Notes: a model not told the origin generated them from the letters alone. A stretch of DNA of 64,000 nt from Pseudoduganella sp. (GCA_021323265.1 JAJTCO010000013.1:1-64000), one strand, 5' to 3'. Counted from the stretch's first letter, positions 54,780 through 64,000 are shown. Made by a program: numbers and translations.

Positions 54780-55217
54780 ATGAATCCCGCCTTTGCCTAC
54801 CCCAACAGCGAATACGCCATCCCGCAGCTGGTCGACCTGAGCCGCAAGGATGAGCGCGAACGCCTCTCGAAAGCCGCGCTCAAGGGCTTTTTCAAGCTAG
54901 CCGCCGCCTGGAAACTGCGCGACGACGACGCCCGCGAACTGCTGGGCGGTCTCTCCAGCAGCGCCTTCTACGAATGGAAAAAGCACCCCGACCGCGTGCT
55001 GGAGGTGGACCGCATCACCCGCATTTCCTATTTGCTGGGTATTTATAAGTCGCTGCACATCATCTACGGCGACAAGCTGGCCGACGAATGGATCAGCCTT
55101 GCCAACCGCAACAGCATTTTCGGCGGCCGCACGCCGCTGGACTACATACAGGCGGGCGGCATCCTCGCCATGCAAACGGTGCGCCAATTGCTGGACGCCC
55201 GCCGCGGAGGCCTGTAA
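54780..55217 (+). CDS. Xre/MbcA/ParS-type antitoxin
   Basis: 145-residue antitoxin. The N-terminal helical region (about 30-75) is the MbcA/ParS/Xre helix-turn-helix (LLGGLSSSAFYEWKKHP); the C-terminal part (about 80-145) is the DUF2384 toxin-binding domain with RISYLLGIYKSLHIIYGDKLADEWISLAN (in part), RTPLDYIQAGGILAMQTVRQLL. GGAGGA precedes ATG 54780. It binds and blocks the RES-domain toxin encoded directly downstream and probably represses its own promoter through the flanking inverted repeat. Confidence 0.92.
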   Translation: MNPAFAYPNSEYAIPQLVDLSRKDERERLSKAALKGFFKLAAAWKLRDDDARELLGGLSSSAFYEWKKHPDRVLEVDRITRISYLLGIYKSLHIIYGDKLADEWISLANRNSIFGGRTPLDYIQAGGILAMQTVRQLLDARRGGL

Positions 55218-55892
55218 TTGCCGCCATTTCGCCTGCTGCGCCAATTCGACACCGTGCGCCTGATCCCCTCGCGCTTTGTCGACAAAGAAGATTCCGTCCT
55301 GTCCGCCCTTGCCGACAACGATGACGAGCTGCACCAGCTGTTTGAGCTGGACAACGCCACCAACGCACGCCTGCGCGCCGAGCATGGCGGCGCCCTGGGC
55401 ATCGGCATCGAGGAGCTGGTCTATTACGTCCCCAACTACCGCAGCATCAACGCGGCCTTCACCTACGCCCGTCCGCAAGGCAGCCGCTTCAACGATGGCC
55501 AGCGCGGCGCCTGGTATTGCGCCTTCGAGCTGGAAACCTCGCTGGCCGAAGTCATTTTCCACAAGACCGTGGAGTATGCCGAGATCGACCGCTTCGACGA
55601 CAGCGTGAGCTACCAGGCCCTGCTGTCCGATTTCAGCGCCCAGTTCCACGATATCTGTGGCCAGCCCGAGTATGCCCCCTGCCTGGACCCGGACAGCTAC
55701 GTCGCCTCGCAGCGGCTGGCCCGGGAGCTGCTGGCCGAAGGCTCGACCGGCATCATCTACCCCAGCGTGCGGCGCACCGGCGGCATCAACCTGGCCTGTT
55801 TCCGTCCGGCGCTGGTGGGCAATGTTCGCAAAGGCGCAGCCTATCGGTTAACATGGCGGGGAACGCCGGCGGCCATCGTCGAGCAGATTTAA
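55218..55892 (+). CDS. RES-domain toxin
   Basis: 224-residue toxin of the RES family, whose studied members destroy cellular NAD+ (NAD+ phosphorylase or glycohydrolase-like), causing growth arrest. Visible conserved residues: Arg in GSRFNDG, Tyr in AWYCAFELETSLAEV with its Glu, and Ser in STGIIYPSVR. The start is TTG at 55218, placed immediately after the antitoxin stop and seven bases after GGAGG; a weak start codon is typical for keeping toxin low. Complete and apparently active. Confidence 0.9.
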   Translation: MPPFRLLRQFDTVRLIPSRFVDKEDSVLSALADNDDELHQLFELDNATNARLRAEHGGALGIGIEELVYYVPNYRSINAAFTYARPQGSRFNDGQRGAWYCAFELETSLAEVIFHKTVEYAEIDRFDDSVSYQALLSDFSAQFHDICGQPEYAPCLDPDSYVASQRLARELLAEGSTGIIYPSVRRTGGINLACFRPALVGNVRKGAAYRLTWRGTPAAIVEQI

Positions 55893-55910
55893 CCGATTCA
55901 AGAGTAGACC

Positions 55911-56231
55911 ATGCAGCTGAACCCAGAAAAAGACGCCGAACTGCGCGCCAAAGTGAACCGTGAAACCGCCCGCATCCCATGGAGCGAGCTGGTCAAGCAC
56001 TTTGCCCAGGGCAATGTGGTGTGGGTGGCCGACGAACTGGACCTGGTGGACGTGGCCGTGCGCATCGCCCACGACGACAAGGCCAGCATCGCCGCCTGGA
56101 TGGAGGCCGGCCAGCTGGCCAAGGTCTCCGACCAGCAATGCCAGCAGTGGACCGAGGGCGACGCCAGCCTGTGGGCCAGCGTCGTCAGCCCCTTCATCCT
56201 GGTGCAGCAGGAAAAGCGCAAGCCGCACTGA
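55911..56231 (+). CDS. DUF2288 protein
   Basis: Small acidic soluble protein of 106 residues. The pattern IPWSELVKHFAQGNVVWVADELDLVDVAVRIAHDD (in part) and FILVQQEK at the end match DUF2288, a family of unknown function. Ribosome-binding site weak. 18 bases after the toxin gene on the same strand, so possibly read from it, but DUF2288 is not a known part of such modules. Confidence 0.82.
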   Translation: MQLNPEKDAELRAKVNRETARIPWSELVKHFAQGNVVWVADELDLVDVAVRIAHDDKASIAAWMEAGQLAKVSDQQCQQWTEGDASLWASVVSPFILVQQEKRKPH

Positions 56232-56232
56232 C

Positions 56233-58248
56233 TCAGTCGCCCAGCACCACCTCGTACAGCCCGTAGCCCTTGCCGGCCCCGTCGCCGGCAGGCAGTTCGC
56301 GCACGAATCCCAGGCCGGCCTCCTGCGCCAGCGCCAGCTTGCCTGGCGCCGAGCGGAAGACAACCGGCCCGCGCGTCCTGACCGGCGCAAAGCGCCAGCT
56401 GCGGGCGGAACCATTCGCCGCGCGCGTCAGGCGCTTCGCCGATTTCAGGTAATCGATCAGCACCGCCCGGTTGTTGTCCGGCGAGGCGAAGATCGTCTTG
56501 CTGCCATCGAGCCCCGGGAAGCCGCCACCGCCACTGGCGCGGAAGTTATTGGTGGCCACGATGAATTCCTGCTCCGGGCGCACTGCCTGGCCGCGCCATG
56601 TCAGCTCCTTGATGCGCCGGCCCACCGGCTGGGTCACGTCGATCTGGTAGCGCACGTCGGGATCGGTCAGCATGTCGAAATTGAAGCCCGGGAAGGCGGC
56701 ATTCACCAGCTCCTGCGGTTCGCTGCGCGCCGGGTCGATGGTATTGAAACGGCCGGCGGCACGCTCCAGCCACGCTTTCAGTCCGGCGCCATCGACCTTC
56801 ACGGCATGCAGGTCGTTCGGGTACAAGTACAGGTCGGCGGCATTGTTCAGCGCCATGCTGCCCGGCGCCACATCCGTGTAGTCGGCAATGCCCGCCGCCC
56901 CTGTCTTGAACGGCGCCGACACCGACAATACCGGCAACTGCGCGTACTGCGGCAGGTTGGCCCGCACGTGGCGGCGCACGTATTCGGCCTGCGCCTGGTT
57001 CACCACCTGGATCGCCGAGATGTCGCCCACGTCGGCAAAGTAGGCCGACATGCGGAAATCGGTCTCCCCCACCGGCGTCTTCACGTAAGCGATCGTCGCC
57101 GCGTGCTCGGCCTGCACCAGGGCCGAAATGGCGGGGTCGGCCTCGACGAAGCTGCGGTCGGGCCGCTGGATGCTGCGTGTCTCGACGCGCGCGGCGCCGG
57201 CGTCGGCCACCCAGCGCTTGCCGTCGTGGCGCAAGGCCAGCTGGATCACGCCCAGGTGCTTGCCCCACAGGCCGGGCATGACCGCCGGTACCCCATGCAC
57301 CCTGCCCTGCGCCTTGTCCACGCCCGGCAGGTTGAAGCCCGCCGCCTTGCTGGCCGCGTTCGGGAACACGTCGTGCGCATGCCCCAGCAGCAGGGCGTCG
57401 ATGCCCGGCACCTGGGCCAGGTGCCAGCTGCCGTTTTCCATCGTGGGCGCATAGTCCGTGCCATCCAGGCCGCCATGGGCGATGGCCACGACCACCTCGG
57501 CGCCCTGGGCGCGCATCTCGGGAATATAGCGCCGGGCGGTCTCGCGCCACCCTTCGGTGCGCACCCGGCCTTCCAGCCAGCGCTTGTCCCAGCCCATGAT
57601 GGCCGGGGTGGTGAAGCCGATGATCCCCACCTTGACGCTGGCCTGCAGCGGCCGCCCATCCGGCCCGGCGGCCGCGATGCGCTTGTCCAGGATCCGGTAC
57701 GGGGCGAACAGGGGCGCGCCGCTGCGTGCGTTGACCACGTTGGCCAGCACGATGGGGAACGCCGGCCCGGCGCAAGGCTGGGCGCGGGCGGGCGTGCCAT
57801 CGGCGCCGAAACTGCTGGCCGTGACCTGGCCCAGGAAGCCCAGGCCCCAGTTGAACTCATGGTTGCCGACCGAACCACCCTCGAAGCCCAGCGCATTCAT
57901 GGCCTTGTGGATGGCCAGCGGCTGGCCGCAGCCGACCGGCGCCACCAGCGCCTGGTAGTCGCCGAGCGCCGCGCCCTGGATGGTGTCGCCATTGTCGAGC
58001 AATAAGGTGTTCGGGAAGTCGCGGCGCGCCTGGCGGATCAGGGTGGCGGTACGCTCCAGCCCGAGCGAAGCGTCGGGCGCAAGCTTGTAATAGTCATAAC
58101 CGAGGACATGGGCGTGCAGGTCGCTTGTTTCAAGAATGACAAGACTGGCCTGCGCGCCGGCCGGTGGCGCAGGGTGCGGCAAGCTGCCGCAGGCCGCCAG
58201 CAGGCAGGCCGCAAAGGCTGGGAAGATCGTTCGCATGGGGCGGATCAT
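56233..58248 (-). CDS. CpdB-like 2',3'-cyclic-nucleotide phosphodiesterase/3'-nucleotidase lipoprotein
   Basis: 671-residue envelope enzyme that hydrolyses 2',3'-cyclic nucleotides and 3'-nucleotides. Lipobox LLAACG near residue 20 marks it as a lipoprotein, unlike the soluble periplasmic E. coli CpdB. The metallophosphatase domain has LETSDLHAHVLGYDYY, LLDNGDTIQGAALGDY and GNHEFNWGLGFL; the 5'-nucleotidase C-terminal domain has FIVATNNFRASGGGGFPGL. ATG 58248 used; an ATG at 58236 is an alternative. Divergent from prfB; overlaps nothing. Confidence 0.92.
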   Translation of the reverse strand: MIRPMRTIFPAFAACLLAACGSLPHPAPPAGAQASLVILETSDLHAHVLGYDYYKLAPDASLGLERTATLIRQARRDFPNTLLLDNGDTIQGAALGDYQALVAPVGCGQPLAIHKAMNALGFEGGSVGNHEFNWGLGFLGQVTASSFGADGTPARAQPCAGPAFPIVLANVVNARSGAPLFAPYRILDKRIAAAGPDGRPLQASVKVGIIGFTTPAIMGWDKRWLEGRVRTEGWRETARRYIPEMRAQGAEVVVAIAHGGLDGTDYAPTMENGSWHLAQVPGIDALLLGHAHDVFPNAASKAAGFNLPGVDKAQGRVHGVPAVMPGLWGKHLGVIQLALRHDGKRWVADAGAARVETRSIQRPDRSFVEADPAISALVQAEHAATIAYVKTPVGETDFRMSAYFADVGDISAIQVVNQAQAEYVRRHVRANLPQYAQLPVLSVSAPFKTGAAGIADYTDVAPGSMALNNAADLYLYPNDLHAVKVDGAGLKAWLERAAGRFNTIDPARSEPQELVNAAFPGFNFDMLTDPDVRYQIDVTQPVGRRIKELTWRGQAVRPEQEFIVATNNFRASGGGGFPGLDGSKTIFASPDNNRAVLIDYLKSAKRLTRAANGSARSWRFAPVRTRGPVVFRSAPGKLALAQEAGLGFVRELPAGDGAGKGYGLYEVVLGD

Positions 58249-58271
58249 AACCGTTCCCGCCCTGGACGGGG

Positions 58272-58277
58272 TATAAT
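58272..58277 (+). promoter_or_regulatory. -10 hexamer of prfB
   Basis: Perfect TATAAT 38 bases before ATG 58316, leaving a normal leader. No good -35 is visible. Confidence 0.5.
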
Positions 58278-58315
58278 TCCCGGTTTGATTTCACTCTAGA
58301 GATAAGCAGAAAACC

Positions 58316-59444
58316 ATGGAAGCTGAACGCATCAATTCCCTCGCCAACCTGCTCGCGGACCTGACCAACCGCGAAGCCGAACTTCGGAGGTATCTTTGAC
58401 TTCGATAAGAAGTCGGAGAAACTGGAACAACTGAACGCCGAACTCGAAGATCCGGCCGTTTGGAATGACCCGAAAAAGGCCCAGGACATGGGTCGCGAGA
58501 AAAAATCCCTCGAAGGGGTCGTGCTCACCCTGCAGAAAGCCGAGAGCGACCTGCGCGACATGAGCGAACTGTTCGAGATGGGCAAGGAAGAAGGCGACGA
58601 CGACACGCTCGAAGCCGTGATCGCGGATACCGCGGAAATCCAGAAGGTGATCGAACAGATGGAATTCCGCCGGATGTTCAGCAATCCGATGGACCCGAAC
58701 AACTGCTTCATCGACATCCAGGCCGGCGCCGGCGGTACCGAAGCCCAGGGCGCCGGCGGTACCGAAGCCCAGGACTGGGCATCCATGCTGCTGCGCCAGT
58801 ACCTGCGCTATTGCGACCGCAAGGGCTTCAAGGCCGAAGTGCTGGAAGTATCCGAAGGCGAAGTTGCCGGCATCAAGACCGCCACCCTGAAAGTGGAAGG
58901 CGAGTACGCCTACGGCCACCTGCGCACCGAAACCGGCGTGCACCGCCTGGTACGCAAGTCGCCGTTCGACTCTTCGGGCGGCCGCCATACGTCCTTCGTG
59001 TCGCTGTTCGTCTATCCGGAAGTGGACGACTCGATCGAGATCGAGATCAACCCGGCCGACCTGCGCATCGACACCTACCGCGCATCCGGCGCCGGCGGTC
59101 AGCACATCAACAAGACCGACTCCGCAGTGCGTATCACGCACGGCCCGTCCGGTATCGTGGTGCAGTGCCAGAACGACCGTTCCCAGCACCGCAACAAGGC
59201 CGAGGCGATGGACATGCTGAAGGCCAAGCTGTACGAACTGGAACTGCGCAAGCGCATGAGCGAGCAGCAGTCGCTGGAAGACTCCAAGACCGACGTCGGC
59301 TGGGGCCACCAGATCCGTTCCTACGTGCTGGACCAGTCCCGCATCAAGGACCTGCGCACCAACTTCGAGACCGGCAACACCAAAGGCGTGCTGGACGGCG
59401 ACCTGGACGACTTCATTTCGGCGTCCCTGAAGCAAGGCATCTAA
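58316..59444 (+). CDS. prfB: peptide chain release factor 2, made by programmed +1 frameshift
   Basis: Recognises UGA and UAA stop codons. The first 27 codons run from ATG 58316 to an in-frame TGA at 58397; after a +1 shift at CTT-TGA-C the reading continues to 59444, giving 375 residues. The SPF anticodon-mimic region and the catalytic GGQ in [17 protein letters not shown] are intact. In the conserved segment before DWASML the eight residues GAGGTEAQ occur twice in a row, an unusual insertion. The HAD gene follows five bases later and lysS after that, a common neighbourhood. Confidence 0.96.
58386..58400 (+). promoter_or_regulatory. RF2 programmed frameshift site
   Basis: GGAGG (58386-58390) acts as the internal Shine-Dalgarno three bases before CTT TGA C (58394-58400). 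When RF2 is scarce the ribosome slips +1 from CTT into TTG-frame GAC, the classic autoregulatory site. Confidence 0.95.
58725..58772 (+). repeat. 24-bp perfect tandem duplication inside prfB
   Basis: Two identical 24-base units (58725-58748 and 58749-58772) coding GAGGTEAQ twice. In frame, in a normally invariant part of RF2. Confidence 0.95.
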
Positions 59445-59449
59445 GCGTC

Positions 59450-60112
59450 ATGGGCACACTGCAGCGCGCCTTCATCTTCGACATGGATGGCACCATCGTC
59501 GACAACATGGGCTTTCACACCCGCTCGTGGCTGGAGTTTTTCAGCCGCCGCGGCCATACGGTCGACGAAGCGGCATTCTTTGCCGCCACGGCCGGCCGCA
59601 CCGGCCATGAGATCATGCGCCAGTACCTTGGCGATGGCCTGGGCCACGACGACATCGCCGCCCTGATCGACGAGAAGGAAGTGCTGTACCGGGAAATCTA
59701 TGCGCCCCACCTGCGCGCCGTGGAAGGTTTCGGCGCCCTGGTAGGCGCAGCCCAGGCCGCCGGCATCCGCCTGGCGGTGGGCACCGCCGCTCCGCCCTGC
59801 AACGTGGCCTTCACGCTGGATGGGCTGGGCGTGCGCCAGCAGTTCGACACCGTCGTCGGCGCAGCCGACGTCAAACGCGGCAAGCCGGAACCCGACGTAT
59901 TCCTGCTGGCGGCCGAACGCTGCGGCGCCGACCCGGCGCACTGCATCGTGTTCGAGGACGCGCCCCTGGGCGTGGAGGCGGCGCGCCGAGCTGGCATGCG
60001 CTGCGTCGTCCTGACAACCACTTTGCCTGCTGAAGCGTTTAGTGCCTTCGACAATGTGATTTGCATTGCGCGCGACTTCAGCGAAATCGACATCAATAAT
60101 CTGACAACTTAA
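59450..60112 (+). CDS. HAD-superfamily phosphatase, beta-phosphoglucomutase-like
   Basis: 220-residue HAD hydrolase. Motif [13 protein letters not shown] with nucleophile Asp, motif II around VGTAAPP, motif III Lys in [10 protein letters not shown] and motif [14 protein letters not shown]. The cap domain (about 17-85) is helical, class C1, as in beta-phosphoglucomutase or sugar-phosphate phosphatases. Substrate unknown. Lies between prfB and lysS with short gaps, probably one transcript. Confidence 0.9.
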   Translation: MGTLQRAFIFDMDGTIVDNMGFHTRSWLEFFSRRGHTVDEAAFFAATAGRTGHEIMRQYLGDGLGHDDIAALIDEKEVLYREIYAPHLRAVEGFGALVGAAQAAGIRLAVGTAAPPCNVAFTLDGLGVRQQFDTVVGAADVKRGKPEPDVFLLAAERCGADPAHCIVFEDAPLGVEAARRAGMRCVVLTTTLPAEAFSAFDNVICIARDFSEIDINNLTT

Positions 60113-60120
60113 AACACACC

Positions 60121-61659
60121 ATGACTACGGAAAACCACGTGCAAGAACAGGCACCAGGCCAGGACGACAACAAGATCATCGCCGAGCGCCGCGCCAAGCT
60201 GGCCGCGATTCGCGAAAAACAGAGCGTCGCCTTCCCTAACGATTTCCGTCCGCAGCACAAGGCTGCCGAACTGCACGTGCAGTATGGCGCCAAGACGCGC
60301 GAAGAACTGGAAGCCGAACCCGTGACCGTAGTCATCGCCGGCCGCATGATGCTCAAGCGCGAAGCGGGCAAGAAAGCCGCCTTCGCCACCCTGCAGGACG
60401 CCTCCGGCGAAAAATGCGACGGCCGCATCCAGATCTACGTCACCGTCGACACCACTGGCGAAGAGACGATGGAAGCCTTCCGCGGCTGGGACCTGGGCGA
60501 CATCCTGGGCGTGACCGGCACGCTGTTCAAGACCAAGACCGACGAACTGACCGTCAAGGTCAGCGAAGTGAAGCTGATCACCAAGGCCCTGCGCCCGCTG
60601 CCGGACAAGTTCCACGGCCTGTCCGACCAGGAAACCAAGTACCGCCAGCGCTACGTCGACCTGATCACCAGCGAGGAAACCCGCCGCACCTTCAAGGCGC
60701 GCACCGCCGCCATTTCGTCGATCCGCCGCTTCATGGAAAAGAACGACTTCATGGAAGTGGAAACCCCGATGCTGCATCCGATCCCGGGCGGCGCCGCGGC
60801 CAAGCCGTTCATCACCCACCACAACGCGCTGGACATGCAGATGTACCTGCGTATCGCTCCCGAGCTGTACCTGAAGCGCCTGGTGGTGGGCGGTTTCGAC
60901 CGCGTGTTCGAGATCAACCGCAACTTCCGCAACGAAGGCGTATCGGTCCGCCACAATCCGGAATTCACCATGATGGAGTTCTACGCGGCCTACACCGACT
61001 ACGAATGGATCATGGACTTCACCGAGAAGGTGATCCGCCAGGCCGCCGTCGACGCCAAGGGCACTGCCGTGCTGACCTACGGCGGCCGCGAGCTGGACCT
61101 GTCCAAGCCGTTCCAGCGCCTGACCATCTGCGGCGCCATCAACAAGTACGCGCCGCACTACACCGAAGCGCAACTGAACGACATGGACTTCCTGAAGGCC
61201 GAGCTGCTGAAGTTCGGCGTGAAGCCGTTCGCCACGTCCGGCCTGGGCGCGCTGCAACTGGCGCTGTTCGAGGAAACCGCCGAAGCGCAGCTGTGGGAAC
61301 CGACCTTCATCATCGACTACCCGATCGAAGTGTCGCCGCTGGCGCGCGCCTCCGACACGCGCGAAGGCATTACCGAGCGCTTCGAACTGTTCATGGTTGG
61401 CCGCGAGATCGCCAACGGCTTCTCCGAGCTGAACGACGCGGAAGACCAGTCGGCGCGTTTCCTGTCCCAGATGAAGGCCAAGGAAGCCGGCGACGACGAA
61501 GCGATGTACTACGACGCTGACTTCATCCGCGCGCTGGAATACGGCATGCCGCCGGCCGGCGGTTGCGGCATCGGCATCGACCGCCTGATGATGCTGCTGA
61601 CCGACTCGCCGAACATCCGCGACGTCCTGCTGTTCCCGCACCTGCGCAAGGAAGACTGA
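60121..61659 (+). CDS. lysS: lysyl-tRNA synthetase, class II
   Basis: Charges tRNA-Lys. 512 residues: an N-terminal anticodon-binding OB fold (about 60-180) with [26 protein letters not shown] in part, then the class II core with motif 1 (RYVDLIT...[17 protein letters not shown] in part), motif 2 [21 protein letters not shown] and motif 3 [15 protein letters not shown]. Complete. A hairpin between it and the convergent ppnN gene probably ends both transcripts. Confidence 0.97.
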   Translation: MTTENHVQEQAPGQDDNKIIAERRAKLAAIREKQSVAFPNDFRPQHKAAELHVQYGAKTREELEAEPVTVVIAGRMMLKREAGKKAAFATLQDASGEKCDGRIQIYVTVDTTGEETMEAFRGWDLGDILGVTGTLFKTKTDELTVKVSEVKLITKALRPLPDKFHGLSDQETKYRQRYVDLITSEETRRTFKARTAAISSIRRFMEKNDFMEVETPMLHPIPGGAAAKPFITHHNALDMQMYLRIAPELYLKRLVVGGFDRVFEINRNFRNEGVSVRHNPEFTMMEFYAAYTDYEWIMDFTEKVIRQAAVDAKGTAVLTYGGRELDLSKPFQRLTICGAINKYAPHYTEAQLNDMDFLKAELLKFGVKPFATSGLGALQLALFEETAEAQLWEPTFIIDYPIEVSPLARASDTREGITERFELFMVGREIANGFSELNDAEDQSARFLSQMKAKEAGDDEAMYYDADFIRALEYGMPPAGGCGIGIDRLMMLLTDSPNIRDVLLFPHLRKED

Positions 61660-61686
61660 TACCGGCGTTGCGCGCCTCGGCCGCAC

Positions 61687-61717
61687 CCGCGCTTGCCTGA
61701 ACTACCGGCAAGCGCGG
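61687..61717. terminator. hairpin between convergent lysS and ppnN
   Basis: Perfect 11-pair stem CCGCGCTTGCC/GGCAAGCGCGG with a nine-base loop, 27 bases after the lysS stop. No T tract on either side. Confidence 0.55.
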
Positions 61718-61739
61718 CGCGTCACACGCCGATCGCCGA

Positions 61740-63110
61740 TTACTGGATGACCCGGTAGCAAGGGGTGTAGGCCTTGCCCGCCAGCTTCATGCGGCTGTGC
61801 GCCACGAACGATGCCAGCAGCGCATCCATCGGCCCCATGATCTCCCTGTCGCCATGGATCTCGAAGTGGCCGTACTTCTCGATGGTGCGGATGCCCTCTT
61901 CCTTCACGTTGCCCGCCACCACGCCCGAGAAGGCGCGGCGCAGGTTGGCCGCCAGCACGTGCACCGGCTGGTTCTTGTGCAGGCTCAGGTTGCGCATGTT
62001 CGCGTGGGTCGGCGCAAACGGGCGCTGGAATTCCTCGTCGATCTTCAGCGCCCAATTGAAGTAATAGGCATCCGAACGCGACTTGCGGTATTCGCGCACC
62101 TGTTTCATCCCCTCCTGCATCTCCTGCGCCACCAGTTCCGGATCGTCGACGATGATCTTGTAGCGCTTTTGCGCCTCCGCACCCAGGGTCAGGCCAATGA
62201 ACTCATTGATCTGCACAAAATAGTCGCGCGCGGTCTCGGGGCCGGTAAAGATCAGCGGGAACGGAATATCCGCATTATCCGGGTGCAGCAGGATACCGAG
62301 GATGTACAGGATCTCCTCCGCCGTGCCGGCGCCGCCCGGGAAGACGCAAATGCCGTGGCCAACCCGCACGAAGGCTTCCAGGCGCTTTTCGATGTCCGGC
62401 ATGATCACCAGGTCGTTGACGATGGGATTGGGCGATTCGGCGGCAATGATGCCCGGTTCCGTGATGCCCAGGTAGCGGCCGCCCGTGAAGCGCTGCTTGG
62501 CGTGGCCGATGGTGGCGCCTTTCATGGGGCCCTTCATCGCGCCAGGACCACAGCCGGTGCAGATATCGAGCCCGCGCAGGCCAAGCTGGTAGCCCACTTC
62601 CTTCGAATAATTGTATTCGGCGCGGTTGATCGAGTGCCCGCCCCAGCACACCACCAGGTTCGGGTTCAGCTGCGGCTTCAGCACGTTCGCATTGCGCAGG
62701 ATATGGAATACCGCATCGGTAATGCCTTCGCTGCGCGCCAGGTCGAACTTGGGGTTGCCCGTGACTTCGTTGCTGACAAAGACAATGTCGCGCAACACCG
62801 CGAACAGGTGCTCGTGGATACCCTTGATCATCCTGCCATCGACAAAAGCGATGGCCGGCGCGCCCTTGATTTCGAGCTTGATCCCGCGTTCGCGCTGCAG
62901 GATGTTGATGTCAAACGACTTGAAGCGATCCAGCAGTTCCTTTCCATCGTCGATCGTGCTGCCGCAATTGAGCACCGCCAGGGCGCAGTTGCGGAACATG
63001 TTGTAAAGGCCGCCCTTGCCGGAATCCAGCAATTGCACCACCTCCGCCTTGGACAGGACTTCCAGCCTGCCCTCCGGAGCAATAAGGGTATCGACAACGT
63101 TGCTTTCCAT
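61740..63110 (-). CDS. ppnN: nucleotide 5'-monophosphate nucleosidase, PpnN/YgdH type
   Basis: Cleaves purine or pyrimidine nucleoside monophosphates to base and ribose-5-phosphate; in E. coli PpnN is controlled by (p)ppGpp. 456 residues with the three expected parts: N-terminal domain, the LOG-type catalytic domain with CTGCGPGAMKGPMKGA, GRYLGITEPGIIA and the signature FPGGAGTAEEILY, and the C-terminal PpnN domain ending KAYTPCYRVIQ. ATG 63110 begins MESNVVDTLI. Divergent from the peptide-transporter gene. Confidence 0.93.
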   Translation of the reverse strand: MESNVVDTLIAPEGRLEVLSKAEVVQLLDSGKGGLYNMFRNCALAVLNCGSTIDDGKELLDRFKSFDINILQRERGIKLEIKGAPAIAFVDGRMIKGIHEHLFAVLRDIVFVSNEVTGNPKFDLARSEGITDAVFHILRNANVLKPQLNPNLVVCWGGHSINRAEYNYSKEVGYQLGLRGLDICTGCGPGAMKGPMKGATIGHAKQRFTGGRYLGITEPGIIAAESPNPIVNDLVIMPDIEKRLEAFVRVGHGICVFPGGAGTAEEILYILGILLHPDNADIPFPLIFTGPETARDYFVQINEFIGLTLGAEAQKRYKIIVDDPELVAQEMQEGMKQVREYRKSRSDAYYFNWALKIDEEFQRPFAPTHANMRNLSLHKNQPVHVLAANLRRAFSGVVAGNVKEEGIRTIEKYGHFEIHGDREIMGPMDALLASFVAHSRMKLAGKAYTPCYRVIQ

Positions 63111-63304
63111 GATACGGAAATCCTCTTGTTAAACTTTTTGGGGTGCTACGCCCTCAATATACGCCGATGTTTGCCAGTGGCGTTGCGATTCGCTGGGGCA
63201 AGCTTGGCAAACATACCACATTGCTGCTTTGCAGCACGCGAAATTACCCTTTAACCGCGCGGGGTGGATTACAATTCGGCTTTTTTTCGACCAGGAGACA
63301 CCGC

Positions 63305-64000
63305 ATGAGCGGTCCTACTACGCAAACCACAGAGGTTCAAATCCCCGAGTTCAGGCAGATCATGGGTCACCCTGCTCCGCTCTGGATGCTGTTTATGTCC
63401 GAGTTCTGGGAACGCTTTGCGTTTTACGGCATTCGCTGGGCACTGGTGCTGTACATTGTTGCGCAATTCTACGGCGGCGACGCGTCCGGCCAGGCCGCCG
63501 CCAACCTGACCTACGGTTCCTATCTGGCCCTGGTGTATGCAGGCGCACTGTTCGGCGGCTACGTTGCCGACCGCGTGCTGGGCTACCAACGCTCCATCCT
63601 CGTCGGCGCAGTCTTCATGTCGGCCGGCCTGTTCATGATCGCCATCCCGGACGACACCATCTTCAAGCTGGGCCTGTCCACCATCATCGTGGGTAACGGC
63701 ATGTTCAAGCCGAACATCTCCACCATGGTCGGCAAGCTGTACTCAATCGCCGACACCCGCCGCGACTCTGGCTTCACCATCTTCTACATGGGCATCAACG
63801 TCGGCGGCTTCCTGGCCCCGATCTTCACCCAGCTGCTGGCGCAGAAGGTGTTCAACACCGGCGACACCCCAGCCTACAAGATCGTCTTCATCTCGGCCGG
63901 CATCGGCATGCTGATTTCGCTGTTCTGGTTCTACGTTGGCCGCAAGGGACTAAAGGGCATCGGCGAACCGGCACCTGAGGCAAAATCGCCAATGCGCATC
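63305..64000 (+). CDS. POT-family proton/peptide symporter (3' end outside window)
   Basis: Imports di- and tripeptides with protons. The first 232 residues are visible and open to the end. The family's ExxER-type motif is seen in EFWERFAFYGIRWALVLYI, followed by GALFGGYVADRVLGYQRSILVGA (the POT signature region, in part) and GNGMFKPNISTMVGKLY with FTIFYMGINVGGFLAP. About six transmembrane helices fall in this part. ATG 63305 has AGGAG eight bases upstream; a TACAAT at 63270-63275 could be its -10 box. Confidence 0.93.
   Translation, partial: MSGPTTQTTEVQIPEFRQIMGHPAPLWMLFMSEFWERFAFYGIRWALVLYIVAQFYGGDASGQAAANLTYGSYLALVYAGALFGGYVADRVLGYQRSILVGAVFMSAGLFMIAIPDDTIFKLGLSTIIVGNGMFKPNISTMVGKLYSIADTRRDSGFTIFYMGINVGGFLAPIFTQLLAQKVFNTGDTPAYKIVFISAGIGMLISLFWFYVGRKGLKGIGEPAPEAKSPMRI

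Noticed and set aside
58316-58399. prfB as a pseudogene with an early stop
   Set aside because: The TGA is the conserved programmed frameshift site with its internal Shine-Dalgarno.

Overview
The window is a GC-rich, gene-dense bacterial chromosome segment with no rRNA, tRNA, CRISPR array or insertion sequence that I can see. Gene content and order (an rpfE-like gene next to recJ; prfB-HAD-lysS; lolCD-type genes beside tatD and comEC; thyA and folA in one neighbourhood; an Oxalobacteraceae-like CpxRA/Spy locus) suggest a betaproteobacterium of the Oxalobacteraceae (Massilia/Duganella/Janthinobacterium type). That assignment is inferred from gene families, not from a search.

Layout. 1-7.5 kb: 5' part of aroC (minus), a REC-DUF3369-GGDEF-EAL c-di-GMP protein, a CBS protein, metY with an alpha/beta hydrolase, and a YihY membrane protein. 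7.5-19.4 kb: a long plus-strand run of closely packed genes (wrbA, DUF2069, FAD oxidoreductase, DUF4124-like, FtsX-type permease, AttH-like lipocalin, MsbA-like ABC exporter, threonine-aldolase-like enzyme, RhlE-like helicase, thyA). 19.4-27.6 kb: a minus-strand operon carA-carB-mcp-M48 peptidase lying between thyA and folA. Its CarB is about 200 residues too long because a nucleoside-deoxyribosyltransferase-like domain is fused to its C-terminus. 27.8-32.1 kb: folA, an Orn/Lys/Arg decarboxylase and a sigma-54 activator gene.

32.1-39.7 kb is the most unusual region. It is a tightly coupled six-gene minus-strand operon encoding two proteins that share a glycine-zipper module (one also with a GIY-YIG-like domain), an HEVGH metallopeptidase-like protein, a 724-residue protein of unknown family, a BioF/KBL-like PLP protein and an amidohydrolase. 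A near-perfect sigma-54 promoter lies immediately upstream, with inverted repeats placed like activator sites, and the sigma-54 activator gene sits convergently at the operon's far end. I treat these as one candidate, apparently undescribed, sigma-54-controlled system.

39.8-43.5 kb: a Cpx-type envelope-stress locus (intradiol-dioxygenase lipoprotein and Spy-like chaperone, divergent from cpxR-cpxA) with two tandem CpxR boxes between the divergent starts. 43.5-51.5 kb: dcd, a hydrolase, comEC, tatD, lolD and two tandem LolC/E-type permeases. 51.5-64 kb: rpfE-like-recJ, a DUF4440 protein, an Xre/MbcA-RES toxin-antitoxin pair with a symmetric operator candidate, DUF2288, a CpdB-like lipoprotein, prfB with its programmed +1 frameshift and an odd 24-bp internal duplication, a HAD phosphatase, lysS, ppnN and the start of a POT peptide transporter. 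No gap between genes exceeds 300 bases. Several genes have a -10 hexamer only 5-7 bases before ATG and no Shine-Dalgarno sequence, suggesting leaderless transcripts.
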